Assembly (NCBI RefSeq): GCF_005377625.1
Contig: NZ_CP040098.1
Location: 1,605,501-1,669,500, forward strand
Direction: 5' to 3'
Length of the DNA: 64,000 nt
From: Desulfoglaeba alkanexedens ALDC
GTDB lineage: Bacteria > Desulfobacterota > Syntrophobacteria > Syntrophobacterales > DSM-9756
Shown: one piece after another, positions 47,166 to 56,121 of the stretch
Position numbering within the stretch: position 1 is the first letter of the stretch
Layout: every line of letters starts with the position of its first letter
Notes under the pieces: model-generated
The model's input: only the letters and a program-made list of their open reading frames with translations
Databases searched by the model: none
Told to the model about the DNA's origin: nothing
Position numbers and translations under genes: made by a program

Positions 47166-50100
47166 TCAGGAGGCGGCGGCCGCGGTTTTTTCGATGAGCT
47201 GCTGATCGGTGAAATGCTGCAGCTGGATGGCCTTTGCGGGACACTCGGCCACGCAGGCGCCACAGCCTTGACAAAGGGCCGGGTCGATATAGGCGGCCTT
47301 TTTCACGGATTGCCCGGGCGATACCACATAAGGCACATGGTAGGGGCAAGTGCGCACGCAGGTGAGGCAGACGGCGCACCGCGACGGATCCACCACCGCC
47401 ACGCGGCCGCCCACGGTCATTTCTTCACGGCTGAGGATGGTGGCTGCTCTGGATGCCGCCCCGCGGGCCTGGGCGATGGATTCGTCGAGAAACTTGGGGC
47501 TGTGCGCCAGTCCACACAGATAGATTCCCGCGTTGGCGAAATCCAGGGGTCGGAGCTTCACGTGGGCTTCCATGAAAAAGCCGTCGGCGTCGGTATTCAG
47601 TTTGAAGATTTCCGCCAGATCCCGGCTGGAGACTCTCGGCACCACCGCAGCACTCAAGATCAACCGGTCGGCTCGAAGCACGATTTCCCGTCTCAGGTTC
47701 TGGTCGAAGACGCGGATTCGGAGCGTATCATCCTGCCTGGTCACCTCAGGTTTTTTTTCGGGTTCATACCGGCAGAAGCGAACGCCCTGCTCCCGCGCTT
47801 TCCGATAGAGAATCTCCCGGGTTCCGAAGGTTCGAATGTCGCGGTAAAGGATGGTGATGCGGGCCTCGGGGGTGATTTCCTTCAGCTTCAGAGCATTGCT
47901 CACCGCCGCCGTGCAACATACCCGGCTGCAGTAAGGCCGCTCTTCATCCCGTGACCCCACGCATTGAATCATGACGAAATCCCGAGCGCCGGCAAGCTTC
48001 CCACCGCCGTCCGCCAGGAGTTCATGAAAGGCCAGCTGGGTGAGAACCCGTTCGTCTTCTCCATAGAGGTATTCTTTGGGCCGGTATTCCTGGCCTCCGG
48101 TGGCCACGATGAGCGCGCCGTACTGCACGGTTCGATCCCCGTCCGCCGTTCGGACGACGCTTTCGAAGCGGCCCGGATGGCCTGAAAACGAAGCGATCTG
48201 GGATCCTTTGAAGACCTGGATGTTCGGGTGGCTCTCGATGGAGGCGATCAATTCCGAAACGTACGGTTGAACCGCTTCCCCCGTCGGCAGAAAGCGCATG
48301 GTCTTTCGAGCCTGGCCGCCCAGTTCTCCTTCCTTTTCCACCAGGATGGTGGGGAATCCCTGGTCGGCCAAGTTGAGCGCCGCCGTCATTCCGGCCACGC
48401 CTCCCCCCACCACCAGGGCCGACTGGACCACAGAGAATGGGATTTCGTAGAGAGGTTCCAGAAACCGGGCCTTGGCGACGGCCATGCGGACGAGATCCTT
48501 GGCCTTTTCCGTGGCCTGGTCCGGGTCCGCCGCGTGGACCCAGCTGCATTGATCGCGGATGTTGGCCATTTCGAACAGATACTTGTTAAGGCCGGCTTCG
48601 CGGATGCAATCCTGAAAAAGGGGTTCATGGGTTCTGGGGGAACAGGAGGCCACCACCACCCGGTTGAGGTGGTGTTCTTGGACGATTTCCTTGATGCGTT
48701 CGGTGGAATCCGTCGAGCAGGCGAACAGGAGGTGGTCCGCGTAGGTCACGTTGGGAAGGGTTTTCGCGTATTCGGTCACCGCTTCCACGTTCACCACGCC
48801 GGCGATGTTGATGCCGCAATGGCAGACGAAGACCCCGATGCGCGGGATTTCCCCGGTTACCTGCCGCTCCTGGATCACGGCGGGGCGGGTGATGAGCGTG
48901 TTTCGAGCGGGGGCGAGGAGCCGTTGGGCGGAAGCCGCCGCAGCGCTGGCCTGAGCCACGGTTTCGGGGATGTCCTTGGGGCTGGTGCTCACCCCGCACG
49001 CGTACACGCCTGGCCGTGACGAAGCGACCGGATCGAACGGATCGCAGCCGGTGAACCCGAAACGGTCGGTGGCGATCCCCAGCGTCGCGGCCGTCTTGAG
49101 GGCGTCTTCGGTCGGCTTCAGGCCCACCGATAAGATGACCAGGTCGAAGATTTCGCGGCGGATTTCTCCCGTTTCGTCCACGTACTGGATTTCCAGGTCG
49201 CCGCCCTGAGGCGTTTCGATCACGCGGCTGATGTGGCTCCGAACGTAGCGGACGCCGTGCTGCGTCCGTGCGCGTTCGTAATAGCGCTCGAATCCCTTCC
49301 CCATGGCGCGGATATCGATGAAAAAAATCGTCGCCTCAAGGTCCGGTTCGTGCTCCCGGGCCACGATGGCTTGCTTGGTGGCGTACATGCAACAAACCGA
49401 AGAACAATAATCCTGGCCGACGGTGACATCCCTCGAGCCGACGCATTGAATCCAGGCCACCTTCTTCGGGGCTCGTCCGTCTCCCGGTCTCTGGATGTGG
49501 CCGCCTGTGGGCCCGGTGGGTGCCAGAAACCGTTCGAACTCCAGGCTGGTGATCACGTTGGGATACCGGCCGTAGCCGTATTCGGGCTTCTTTCGAGCGT
49601 CGAAGGGTCGAAAACCTGTGGCGTAGAGAACGGCGCCCACTTCCACTTCTTCGATTTGGGGCGACATGGAGTGGTCGATGGCGCCCGCGAGGCAGGCATC
49701 CACGCACCGATAGCATTCACTGCAAACCCCGCACTGAAGACAGCGCCGGGCTTCGTAGCGGGCCGCTTCCTCGGAAAAGCCCTTCTGCACCTCTTCGAAG
49801 GTCGTTCGGCGAACGTGCGGTTCCAGTCTCGGCATGAGCGCCCGGCGTGCGGGATAAACCGTCATTCGGGGCACGGGGGCCGTACGGCGGGTCTGTATCC
49901 GCCCGGTCCTGAGGTTTTCTCCCTTGAGGTATCGATCGATGGATTCGGCCGCTTCCTTTCCCGCGGCGATGGCCTGCACCACCGTGGCGGGTCCCGTGGC
50001 CACGTCGCCTCCCGAAAACACGCCGGGGAGGTTCGTTTCGCAGGTCACCGGGTCCACCATCACCGTCCCCCAGCGGCTGAGTTCGGGACGTTCGTCGGGC

Positions 50101-51635
50101 GGCAGGCCCTCGAAGACATCCAGATCCGTCATCAGGCCGATGGCGGCGATCACGCTGTCGACGTTCATGGTGTACTCGGATCCTTCCACCGGAATGGGCC
50201 GGCGCCTGCCGCTTTCGTCCGATTTGCCCAGTTCCATATGAATGACATGGAGCGCCTTTACGTTGCCGGCTTCGTCGCTCACAATTGCCACGGGAGCCGC
50301 AAGAAAGTGTATTTTCACGCCTTCTTCTTCGGCCTCTTCGATTTCTTCGACATTGGCCGGCATCTCGGACCGGCTCCTTCGGTAGAGTATATGAACTTCT
50401 TCGGCGCCGAGCCGGAGAGCCGACCGCGCTACATCCAGCGCACTGTTCCCGCCGCCGATCACGGCCACCTGTTTTCCCAGTTCGGGCGTTTCGCCCAGGT
50501 TCACCTTCCGGAGGAAGCTGGTGGCGGTATAGACTTGCGGAAGGTCTTCTCCGGGAATGTTGAGGGTGAGGTCTTTCTGAGTGCCGATGGCGAGGAAGAA
50601 GGCTTCGAAACCCTCTTTTCGGAGATCCTGGAAGCCGAAGTCGACCCCAAAACGCCTTCCGGTTACAATCTGAACGCCGGCGGCCCGGATATAATCGATT
50701 TCGGCCTGAAGGATGGAACGTGGCAGCCGATATTCCGGTATCCCATAGCGAAGCCATCCGCCGGGTTCGGGCATGGCCTCGAAGAGGGTCACTTCGTAGC
50801 CTTTCCGTGCCAGGTAGTATCCGGCGGTGAGGCCCGCGGGGCCGGAACCGATGATCGCAACCTTTTTGCCGTTGGACTCTTTCCTCTCTGGGGGCTTTTG
50901 CGTTCCTTCCTGCAGCTCCAAGTCGCTCACGAATCGTTTGAGAAAATCGATAGCGATCGGTTCGTCGTATTGCCCGCGGCTGCAGACCGATTCACAGGGG
51001 TGATGGCAGACTCGCCCGCAGATCCCCGGCAGGGGGTTGTCCTTTCGGATGAGCTCCAGCGCTTCCTGGTAGCGGCCCTGAGCGATGAGCGCCACGTAGC
51101 CCTGGACGCTGATCCCCGCCGGGCAGGCGGCCTTACAAGGAGCGGTGCCCCGTTTGTCGATGGCGAAACTCGAAGGGATAGCCTGAGGAAAATGCCGGTA
51201 GATGGCCTTGGTCGCATTCAGCCCTTCGTTGAATGCCGCCGGTATCTCCACCGGGCATACCTTCAAGCATTCACCGCAGGCGGTGCACTTGTCTTCGTCC
51301 ACGAAGCGGGGTTCCCGAAGCAATCTGACCTTGAAGTCGCCCGGTTCACCCGAAATCGATTGAACGGTGGTGCGGGTGAGGATCCGGATGTCGGGATGGT
51401 TGGCCACTTCGATGAGTTTCGGAGAAAGCATGCACGTCGAACAGTCGTTGGTGGGAAACGTCTTGTCGAGTTGAGCCATGACGCCCCCGATACTGATATC
51501 TTTTTCCGCCAGGATCACCTGATAGCCGCTGTTGGCTAGATCGAGGCTCGCCTGAATGCCCCCGATGCCTCCGCCGATAACCAGAACCGATCCGATCACT
51601 CGGGAAGAACGGGACTGCTCTTGATGCGCGCTCAT
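47166..51635 (-). CDS. HdrA fused with a GltD-like NAD(P)H-binding domain
   Basis: 1489-residue flavo-iron-sulfur protein. Order: HdrA FAD motif (residues 17-30), HdrA cysteines (NDCSTC), a 4Fe-4S site CTACGECLKVCP (about 117-128), a cysteine-rich GltD-type N-domain (about 167-220), a GltD FAD motif VAIIGSGPAGLTAGYYLA (259-276) and an NAD(P)H motif VAVIGGGNSALDVA (390-403). Then come CLQCGVCSECYRCVDAC, the rest of HdrA, a second HdrA FAD unit (ALVVGGGVAGMTAALNLA) and two C-terminal 4Fe-4S sites. A full glutamate-synthase-small-subunit-like module is thus inserted into an HdrA. I infer that NADH or NADPH is the two-electron partner for a bifurcating flavin. HdrB and HdrC are encoded just upstream. 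Confidence 0.9.
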   Translation of the reverse strand: MSAHQEQSRSSRVIGSVLVIGGGIGGIQASLDLANSGYQVILAEKDISIGGVMAQLDKTFPTNDCSTCMLSPKLIEVANHPDIRILTRTTVQSISGEPGDFKVRLLREPRFVDEDKCTACGECLKVCPVEIPAAFNEGLNATKAIYRHFPQAIPSSFAIDKRGTAPCKAACPAGISVQGYVALIAQGRYQEALELIRKDNPLPGICGRVCHHPCESVCSRGQYDEPIAIDFLKRFVSDLELQEGTQKPPERKESNGKKVAIIGSGPAGLTAGYYLARKGYEVTLFEAMPEPGGWLRYGIPEYRLPRSILQAEIDYIRAAGVQIVTGRRFGVDFGFQDLRKEGFEAFFLAIGTQKDLTLNIPGEDLPQVYTATSFLRKVNLGETPELGKQVAVIGGGNSALDVARSALRLGAEEVHILYRRSRSEMPANVEEIEEAEEEGVKIHFLAAPVAIVSDEAGNVKALHVIHMELGKSDESGRRRPIPVEGSEYTMNVDSVIAAIGLMTDLDVFEGLPPDERPELSRWGTVMVDPVTCETNLPGVFSGGDVATGPATVVQAIAAGKEAAESIDRYLKGENLRTGRIQTRRTAPVPRMTVYPARRALMPRLEPHVRRTTFEEVQKGFSEEAARYEARRCLQCGVCSECYRCVDACLAGAIDHSMSPQIEEVEVGAVLYATGFRPFDARKKPEYGYGRYPNVITSLEFERFLAPTGPTGGHIQRPGDGRAPKKVAWIQCVGSRDVTVGQDYCSSVCCMYATKQAIVAREHEPDLEATIFFIDIRAMGKGFERYYERARTQHGVRYVRSHISRVIETPQGGDLEIQYVDETGEIRREIFDLVILSVGLKPTEDALKTAATLGIATDRFGFTGCDPFDPVASSRPGVYACGVSTSPKDIPETVAQASAAAASAQRLLAPARNTLITRPAVIQERQVTGEIPRIGVFVCHCGINIAGVVNVEAVTEYAKTLPNVTYADHLLFACSTDSTERIKEIVQEHHLNRVVVASCSPRTHEPLFQDCIREAGLNKYLFEMANIRDQCSWVHAADPDQATEKAKDLVRMAVAKARFLEPLYEIPFSVVQSALVVGGGVAGMTAALNLADQGFPTILVEKEGELGGQARKTMRFLPTGEAVQPYVSELIASIESHPNIQVFKGSQIASFSGHPGRFESVVRTADGDRTVQYGALIVATGGQEYRPKEYLYGEDERVLTQLAFHELLADGGGKLAGARDFVMIQCVGSRDEERPYCSRVCCTAAVSNALKLKEITPEARITILYRDIRTFGTREILYRKAREQGVRFCRYEPEKKPEVTRQDDTLRIRVFDQNLRREIVLRADRLILSAAVVPRVSSRDLAEIFKLNTDADGFFMEAHVKLRPLDFANAGIYLCGLAHSPKFLDESIAQARGAASRAATILSREEMTVGGRVAVVDPSRCAVCLTCVRTCPYHVPYVVSPGQSVKKAAYIDPALCQGCGACVAECPAKAIQLQHFTDQQLIEKTAAAAS

Positions 51636-51690
51636 GCTGCCTCCGAAATCTCCACTGTGGCATGATGAAAGGGTCTCCCCCGGGTAATGC

Positions 51691-52545
51691 TCAGGCCAGG
51701 CCCACCGACCGCAGGAGCGGCAGCGGGTCCACCATGTGGCGGCGGAGCCAACGGTCCGGTCTGCGGCACCCCAGAGCGATCCCCATAAGTTCCGTGAAAT
51801 AGAAGATGGGTAGTTCGTAGGATGTGCCGGCGAGCCGCCCGATCCGCTCCTGATACAGGTCCAGGTTGGCTTGACACATCTGGCAGGAAGCTACGATGCA
51901 GTGGGCACCTTGAGCGACGGCTCGGTCGTAGAGTTTTCGAACCAGTTCAAAAACCAGGTCCGGGTGGGTCACAGCGTGGCTTGCTCCGCAGCAGTCCGTC
52001 TTGAACGGCCAATCGAGCACTTCGGCTCCCAGGTCCGCCAACAGTTCGTCCATGTTGGTTGGGTTTTCCCAGGTCGGTGCATCAGTCATCTTTGGCGGCC
52101 GGTTCACCATGCAGCCGTAGTAGCAGACGGCCCGCAGTCCCTGGAGCGGCCGAACCAACCGATCGCGCACCTCTTGGCGGATGTTGGGTCGGCTCAAATA
52201 ATCCAGTAAATCAAAAACCTGGATGGTACCCTCAAGGGGCATGCCATACCTACGATCTGTATCGTTCAGCAGGCGCTTTTGGGCGACTTTCAACCGGTTG
52301 AAGCATAGGGCGCACGGAACGACGATATCGAGGCCTTCTCTTTCGGCGATGACCAGGTTCCGGCCGGCAAGCCTGACGGCGATCCGTTCATCCAAGCTGT
52401 GAGCAGCGGTGGCGCCGCAGCAATTCCAATCCGGCAGTTCCCGCAGCTTGATCTCCAGCAGGTCACAGACGTCATGGATGGATTGCCGATAGTCCCGGGC
52501 GGTTCCTTGCAGTGTGCAGCCGGGATAATAGCCTATCTCATGCAT
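51691..52545 (-). CDS. hdrB: HdrB-like CCG-domain protein
   Basis: 284-residue homologue of heterodisulfide reductase subunit B, whose CCG domains hold non-cubane iron-sulfur clusters that reduce disulfides. The first CCG domain ends in DWNCCGATAAHS with PCALCFNR. The second has YYGCMVNRPP, TDCCGASHAV and ASCQMCQANLD. The ATG at 52545 has GAGG six bases upstream. The true substrate in sulfate reducers is unknown: no CoB-S-S-CoM exists there, so a DsrC trisulfide, another disulfide or ferredoxin are candidates. Confidence 0.93.
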   Translation of the reverse strand: MHEIGYYPGCTLQGTARDYRQSIHDVCDLLEIKLRELPDWNCCGATAAHSLDERIAVRLAGRNLVIAEREGLDIVVPCALCFNRLKVAQKRLLNDTDRRYGMPLEGTIQVFDLLDYLSRPNIRQEVRDRLVRPLQGLRAVCYYGCMVNRPPKMTDAPTWENPTNMDELLADLGAEVLDWPFKTDCCGASHAVTHPDLVFELVRKLYDRAVAQGAHCIVASCQMCQANLDLYQERIGRLAGTSYELPIFYFTELMGIALGCRRPDRWLRRHMVDPLPLLRSVGLA

Positions 52546-52613
52546 GGGTGACCTCACGTTTCAGGACGGTTTAAAGAGGCCGTCGGATCTCAACGCCGAA
52601 GGCGGCGGTGCCT

Positions 52614-53228
52614 TCAAGTATTTTCGTCGCCTTCCGTTTCCGCGGCACCCGGTTCTTCCTCGATGAGGCTCCGGATTTCCTGCTTGTTCATCACCCCGTG
52701 GGGAAACAGCGGCAACCGGCGCCTGGAAAAAAGAGCCCACCCGAGGCGGAGGTCCCCCCAGAGGGTGCCCGTTTCCAGTTTGGCCTTCCATTCGCCGCTT
52801 TTCAGCAGGTACCGGTTGAGCAGGCCGCTTTCGAAAACGCGCCCGCGCCGGGCGATGTCATCGAGGAACACCTTGTGAAAGGCGTACGTGGGGTTTCCCT
52901 TCGGCCGGACGATCCCTCGCCGGTGTGCCTCGCTCTTGAGATGATCCATCAAGCCGGCGATGTCGATGTCGTTCGGGCACCGCGTGGTGCAGGTTTCGCA
53001 AGACGAGCAAACCCAGATGGTGGCGCTGTGGAGGACTTCCTCTTCCCGACCCAACAGCAGAAGCCGAACGATCTGGTCCGGATAATAATCCATGGCGAAG
53101 GTGAGCGGACAGCCGTTGGTGCATTTTCGGCACTGGTAGCAGGCCGTTACAGTGATACCGGTTGCATCGCGCACCTTCTCCGCCAAGTCGAAATACACTT
53201 CCAGGGGCGCAGCGGCCGTCTGTTCCAT
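52614..53228 (-). CDS. hdrC: HdrC-like iron-sulfur protein
   Basis: 204-residue homologue of heterodisulfide reductase subunit C, which wires HdrA to HdrB through two 4Fe-4S clusters. The motifs CYQCRKCTNGCPL (about residues 28-40) and CSSCETCTTRCP (about residues 74-85) are complete. The ATG at 53228 (MEQTAAAP) is chosen because AGGGAG precedes it; an upstream start would add 34 basic residues. It lies between the GcvH-like gene and hdrB, with short gaps. Confidence 0.93.
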   Translation of the reverse strand: MEQTAAAPLEVYFDLAEKVRDATGITVTACYQCRKCTNGCPLTFAMDYYPDQIVRLLLLGREEEVLHSATIWVCSSCETCTTRCPNDIDIAGLMDHLKSEAHRRGIVRPKGNPTYAFHKVFLDDIARRGRVFESGLLNRYLLKSGEWKAKLETGTLWGDLRLGWALFSRRRLPLFPHGVMNKQEIRSLIEEEPGAAETEGDENT

Positions 53229-53339
53229 CAGGCGCTCCCTTGCTTCCTTTGTATGCAACACAAATCGGGAGCGGGATTCTCCCCGCCCCCGATGCCTTCT
53301 GAAAACAACCCGGTCGCAACCCATCCGCACGGCACGCTA

Positions 53340-54251
53340 TCACGGCCGCAGGAATTCCTTGACCAAAGTGTCCCACTGCAGATGCCGTACATTCCCGTAG
53401 ATATCCTCCGCCACTTCGCCACCCGTAGCCGCCAGGGGGAAGGGTTCCCCTGCCGAAATCATGCTTTCCAGCTTGTGCACGTGATCCGTGAGCCAGGAAA
53501 GAGCGCTGTCGCCGATGAGGAGCTCCTGAACGTTCTGTTTGAGATTTCGAGGTTCCACTGCCAGCAGCCAGCCTTCGGTGTAAGGCGCCCGTTTCGCTAG
53601 ATCCGGCGTGTCCAGCACTCGGTGATTCACCGCCACTACGATGCCTTCCAACGGAGCGAGGAAATCCGCAAGCTTTTCTTCCCGCCTGAGTGTCCATCCC
53701 GGCCGATGCTGTTCCAAGTGGGCTCCCAACCTGGGAAGACGAAATTCAGTAACATATCCTAACAAACGAAGCGCAAAGTCATCAACACCTATTCGGATCA
53801 GCCCTCCGGGTTCGACTCGGGCCCAAGTGTGGCCTGCGTGATAGTAATAATCATCCGCTATCGCGAATCCACTCACTTTGCGGATGGTTGGAACACCGAC
53901 CGCCGCGGCCAGTTCCCGGTCTTCGATCATCTGATCGAATTCGCAATTGTTGCAGTTGTACGCGTTCCCGCACAATCGGAAAGCCACCCTCCCGGACAGC
54001 ATGTGGCGGCATTCCTTCTGGTTGTAAGGCTTTTCCCGCATGACTTCTCGCCAGCTCACCTGCTTTTCGGGATGATCCGCCACCCGCGCGCTCATGGCCT
54101 TGTCGAAGGAACACGTGAGGCAGTCGTAGGCGTTGTCGCAGAGCTTGAAATTGATGACACCGGCTTTCATCCAGACACAGGGGAGTTCGTCGCCGATGGC
54201 GAAAGCGCGAACCTTGCTCCGGGTTTTTGCGTGCATCTTCTTGCTTTCCAT
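53340..54251 (-). CDS. GcvH-like protein with N-terminal cysteine-rich repeats
   Basis: 303-residue soluble protein, much longer than the roughly 130-residue glycine-cleavage H protein. The first half holds two related cysteine motifs, CDNAYDCLTCSFD and CGNAYNCNNCEFD, that may bind a metal or Fe-S cluster. The second half is a GcvH-like domain (GHTWARVEPGGLIRIGVDDF ... GYVTEFRLPRLG ... APLEGIVVAVN ... GWLLAVEP). At the lipoyl-lysine position relatives read VKAASDIYSPVSG. This protein reads EEKLADFLAPLEG, with Lys one residue displaced, so lipoylation is doubtful. It is the first gene after the sigma-54 promoter and precedes hdrC, hdrB and hdrA-gltD. It is probably a carrier or assembly partner of the Hdr complex. 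Confidence 0.8.
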   Translation of the reverse strand: MESKKMHAKTRSKVRAFAIGDELPCVWMKAGVINFKLCDNAYDCLTCSFDKAMSARVADHPEKQVSWREVMREKPYNQKECRHMLSGRVAFRLCGNAYNCNNCEFDQMIEDRELAAAVGVPTIRKVSGFAIADDYYYHAGHTWARVEPGGLIRIGVDDFALRLLGYVTEFRLPRLGAHLEQHRPGWTLRREEKLADFLAPLEGIVVAVNHRVLDTPDLAKRAPYTEGWLLAVEPRNLKQNVQELLIGDSALSWLTDHVHKLESMISAGEPFPLAATGGEVAEDIYGNVRHLQWDTLVKEFLRP

Positions 54252-54306
54252 GGCTTTCCCCTTCTGATATGGATTTTGTGTTGAATGCTTTTGCTGCTTA
54301 TGGAAA

Positions 54307-54323
54307 GGCAACTCCCGTGCCAA
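54307..54323 (-). promoter_or_regulatory. Sigma-54 promoter of the GcvH-like/hdr genes
   Basis: On the minus strand TTGGCACGGGAGTTGCC fits the -24/-12 consensus TGGCACG-N4-TTGC with GG and GC at the correct ten-base separation. It lies about 55 bases upstream of the GcvH-like start. The neighbouring plus-strand two-component system includes a sigma-54 activator. The rest of the 54252-54576 gap holds no gene. Confidence 0.88.
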
Positions 54324-54576
54324 GCCGGCGGGATCGACGTGACAAGAACGTGCGGCTGGGCGGACTGCCGCTGTTTTCCAACGGGCAACCGCGCCCACGG
54401 AGCCCCGTTCCGCCTCACCGGCCGGTACGGAAATGGAGATGCTGCTGCACAATTCCTGGCCAGTCGCCGCCGGGGCTTTCTCGGAAAGCGCGCTGCAGTG
54501 CAACGAGCCGGGGTTGTTGAAATAATGAACACCCTGTCCCGATTTTCATCAGTCTGTCGGAAATCGAAAGGCATCC

Positions 54577-56106
54577 ATGCAGGACCCGGTCGCTGCGGAT
54601 AAAGAAAAAGGTCCCATGCGGATCGCCGTGATCGGCGGAGGCCGCAGGTGTCGGGCGTTTCTCGAAATGCTGGACGCGCGGCGTTTTCCCGCCCTCAAGG
54701 CGGAAATCGTGGCGGTGGCGGACCCGGACGACGAGGCGGTAGGGATCAGGCTGGCCCGGGAGAAAGGTATCTTTACCACCCGCGATTATCGGGACTTTTT
54801 CAAGATCCCCGATTTGGACCTGGTTATTGAACTGACCGGCAAGGAAGAACTCCTCGAGGACTTCATCCGCCACAATTCCGCTCACGTCCGGATCCTGGAG
54901 GCTGCTATATCGCGGCTTTTCGGCGATATCATCCGCTTTCAGGAAGAATATCTCTTTAGGGAACGGCAGCTGGAACTTATCGAGAACATCGCGGACAGTA
55001 TCTTTTCCAGTATTCGCGACCGTGTGCTCATCCTTCAGCCGGACCGGAAGATCCTGGACGCCAACGAGGCCCTGCTGAAATGGGTGGGCATGGGAAAGGA
55101 AGAAATTATTGGTAAATTCTGCTACCAGGTGACTCACCGATCGATGCGACCATGTGAGGAAAGCGGGTGTCACTGCCCGCTTTCGGAAAGCCTCCAAAAT
55201 GGAGGTACGGGTCACGCCATCCACGAGCACTACGATCGATTCAACAAGTTACGTTACTGTGAGATCACCACCGTGCCATTGAAGAACCGCAAAGGCGACG
55301 TGGATCTGGTCCTGGAGATCATCTGGGACATCACCGATGAGCTGGAGCAGAAGCTGGAACAGAAGACCCTGGCCCTCAAGCGCGACCTAGCCCGCCTCAT
55401 TCACGAGGACAAGATGATCGCTCTAGGTAAGTTGGTGGCGAGTGCGGTCCACGAGATCAACAATCCGCTTTCGGGAATCCACGCCCTGGCCCGGCTCATG
55501 CGCCGGCAGTTGGAAGACGGTCTGAGCCCGCAAGACCTGGAAACGTTCCACTACTACCTTGGTCTCATTGATACCGAATCGGCACGGTGCAGTTCCATAG
55601 TGAGCAATCTCCTTTCTTTTTCCAGGCAGCAGAAGCTCGAATGGGTGTTTTTCGACCTCAACGAAGTGGTGGAAAAGGTGGTGCTGCTCAGTAAACACAA
55701 AATGGAACTTCAGCACATCCAGCTTCACCTGGAGCTGGAAGAAAACCTCCCACAGATGAAAGGGGATCCTTCCCAGATCCAGCAGTGCCTCATCAACCTC
55801 ATCTTCAACGCCATGGAGGCCATGCCTGACGGCGGACGCCTGACCATTCGGACTTTTAACGACGCTCAGCGCAACCAGTTGCGGTTGGAAGTGGAAGATA
55901 CTGGGGTCGGCATCCCGGAGGACAAGATTTCACAGATTTTCGAGCCGTTTTTCAGCACGAAGAGCCAGGATAAGGGCGTGGGGCTGGGCCTTTCCGTGGT
56001 CTACGGGATCATCAAGGAGCACCGGGGATCCATCTACGTGAAAAGCGACGTAGGCAAAGGAACCAATTTCATTCTGCGCTTTCCTCTTGAATTCGGGGAA
56101 AGTTAG
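54577..56106 (+). CDS. Histidine kinase with N-terminal Rossmann-like domain and PAS domain
   Basis: 509-residue soluble sensor kinase. Residues 14-110 look like a dinucleotide-binding fold of the GFO/IDH or homoserine-dehydrogenase type: MRIAVIGGGRRCRAFLEML, VAVADPDDEAVGIRLAREKG, then DLDLVIELTGKEELLEDFI. A PAS domain (about 140-255) contains the cysteines of FCYQVTH, CEESGCHCPL and LRYCEITT. The kinase core has the phospho-acceptor His292 in SAVHEINNPLSG, N-box QCLINLIFNAMEAM, and G-boxes VEDTGVGIPE and GVGLGLSVVYGI. It overlaps nothing and is followed 15 bases later by its response regulator. I infer sensing of NAD(H) or a related redox signal for the adjacent Hdr genes. Confidence 0.87.
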   Translation: MQDPVAADKEKGPMRIAVIGGGRRCRAFLEMLDARRFPALKAEIVAVADPDDEAVGIRLAREKGIFTTRDYRDFFKIPDLDLVIELTGKEELLEDFIRHNSAHVRILEAAISRLFGDIIRFQEEYLFRERQLELIENIADSIFSSIRDRVLILQPDRKILDANEALLKWVGMGKEEIIGKFCYQVTHRSMRPCEESGCHCPLSESLQNGGTGHAIHEHYDRFNKLRYCEITTVPLKNRKGDVDLVLEIIWDITDELEQKLEQKTLALKRDLARLIHEDKMIALGKLVASAVHEINNPLSGIHALARLMRRQLEDGLSPQDLETFHYYLGLIDTESARCSSIVSNLLSFSRQQKLEWVFFDLNEVVEKVVLLSKHKMELQHIQLHLELEENLPQMKGDPSQIQQCLINLIFNAMEAMPDGGRLTIRTFNDAQRNQLRLEVEDTGVGIPEDKISQIFEPFFSTKSQDKGVGLGLSVVYGIIKEHRGSIYVKSDVGKGTNFILRFPLEFGES

Positions 56107-56121
56107 GAGAGCCGGCCGGTC

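Noticed and set aside
49233-51539. 768-codon open frame opposite the HdrA-GltD gene
   Set aside because: The minus-strand gene has many diagnostic motifs; the opposite frame has none.
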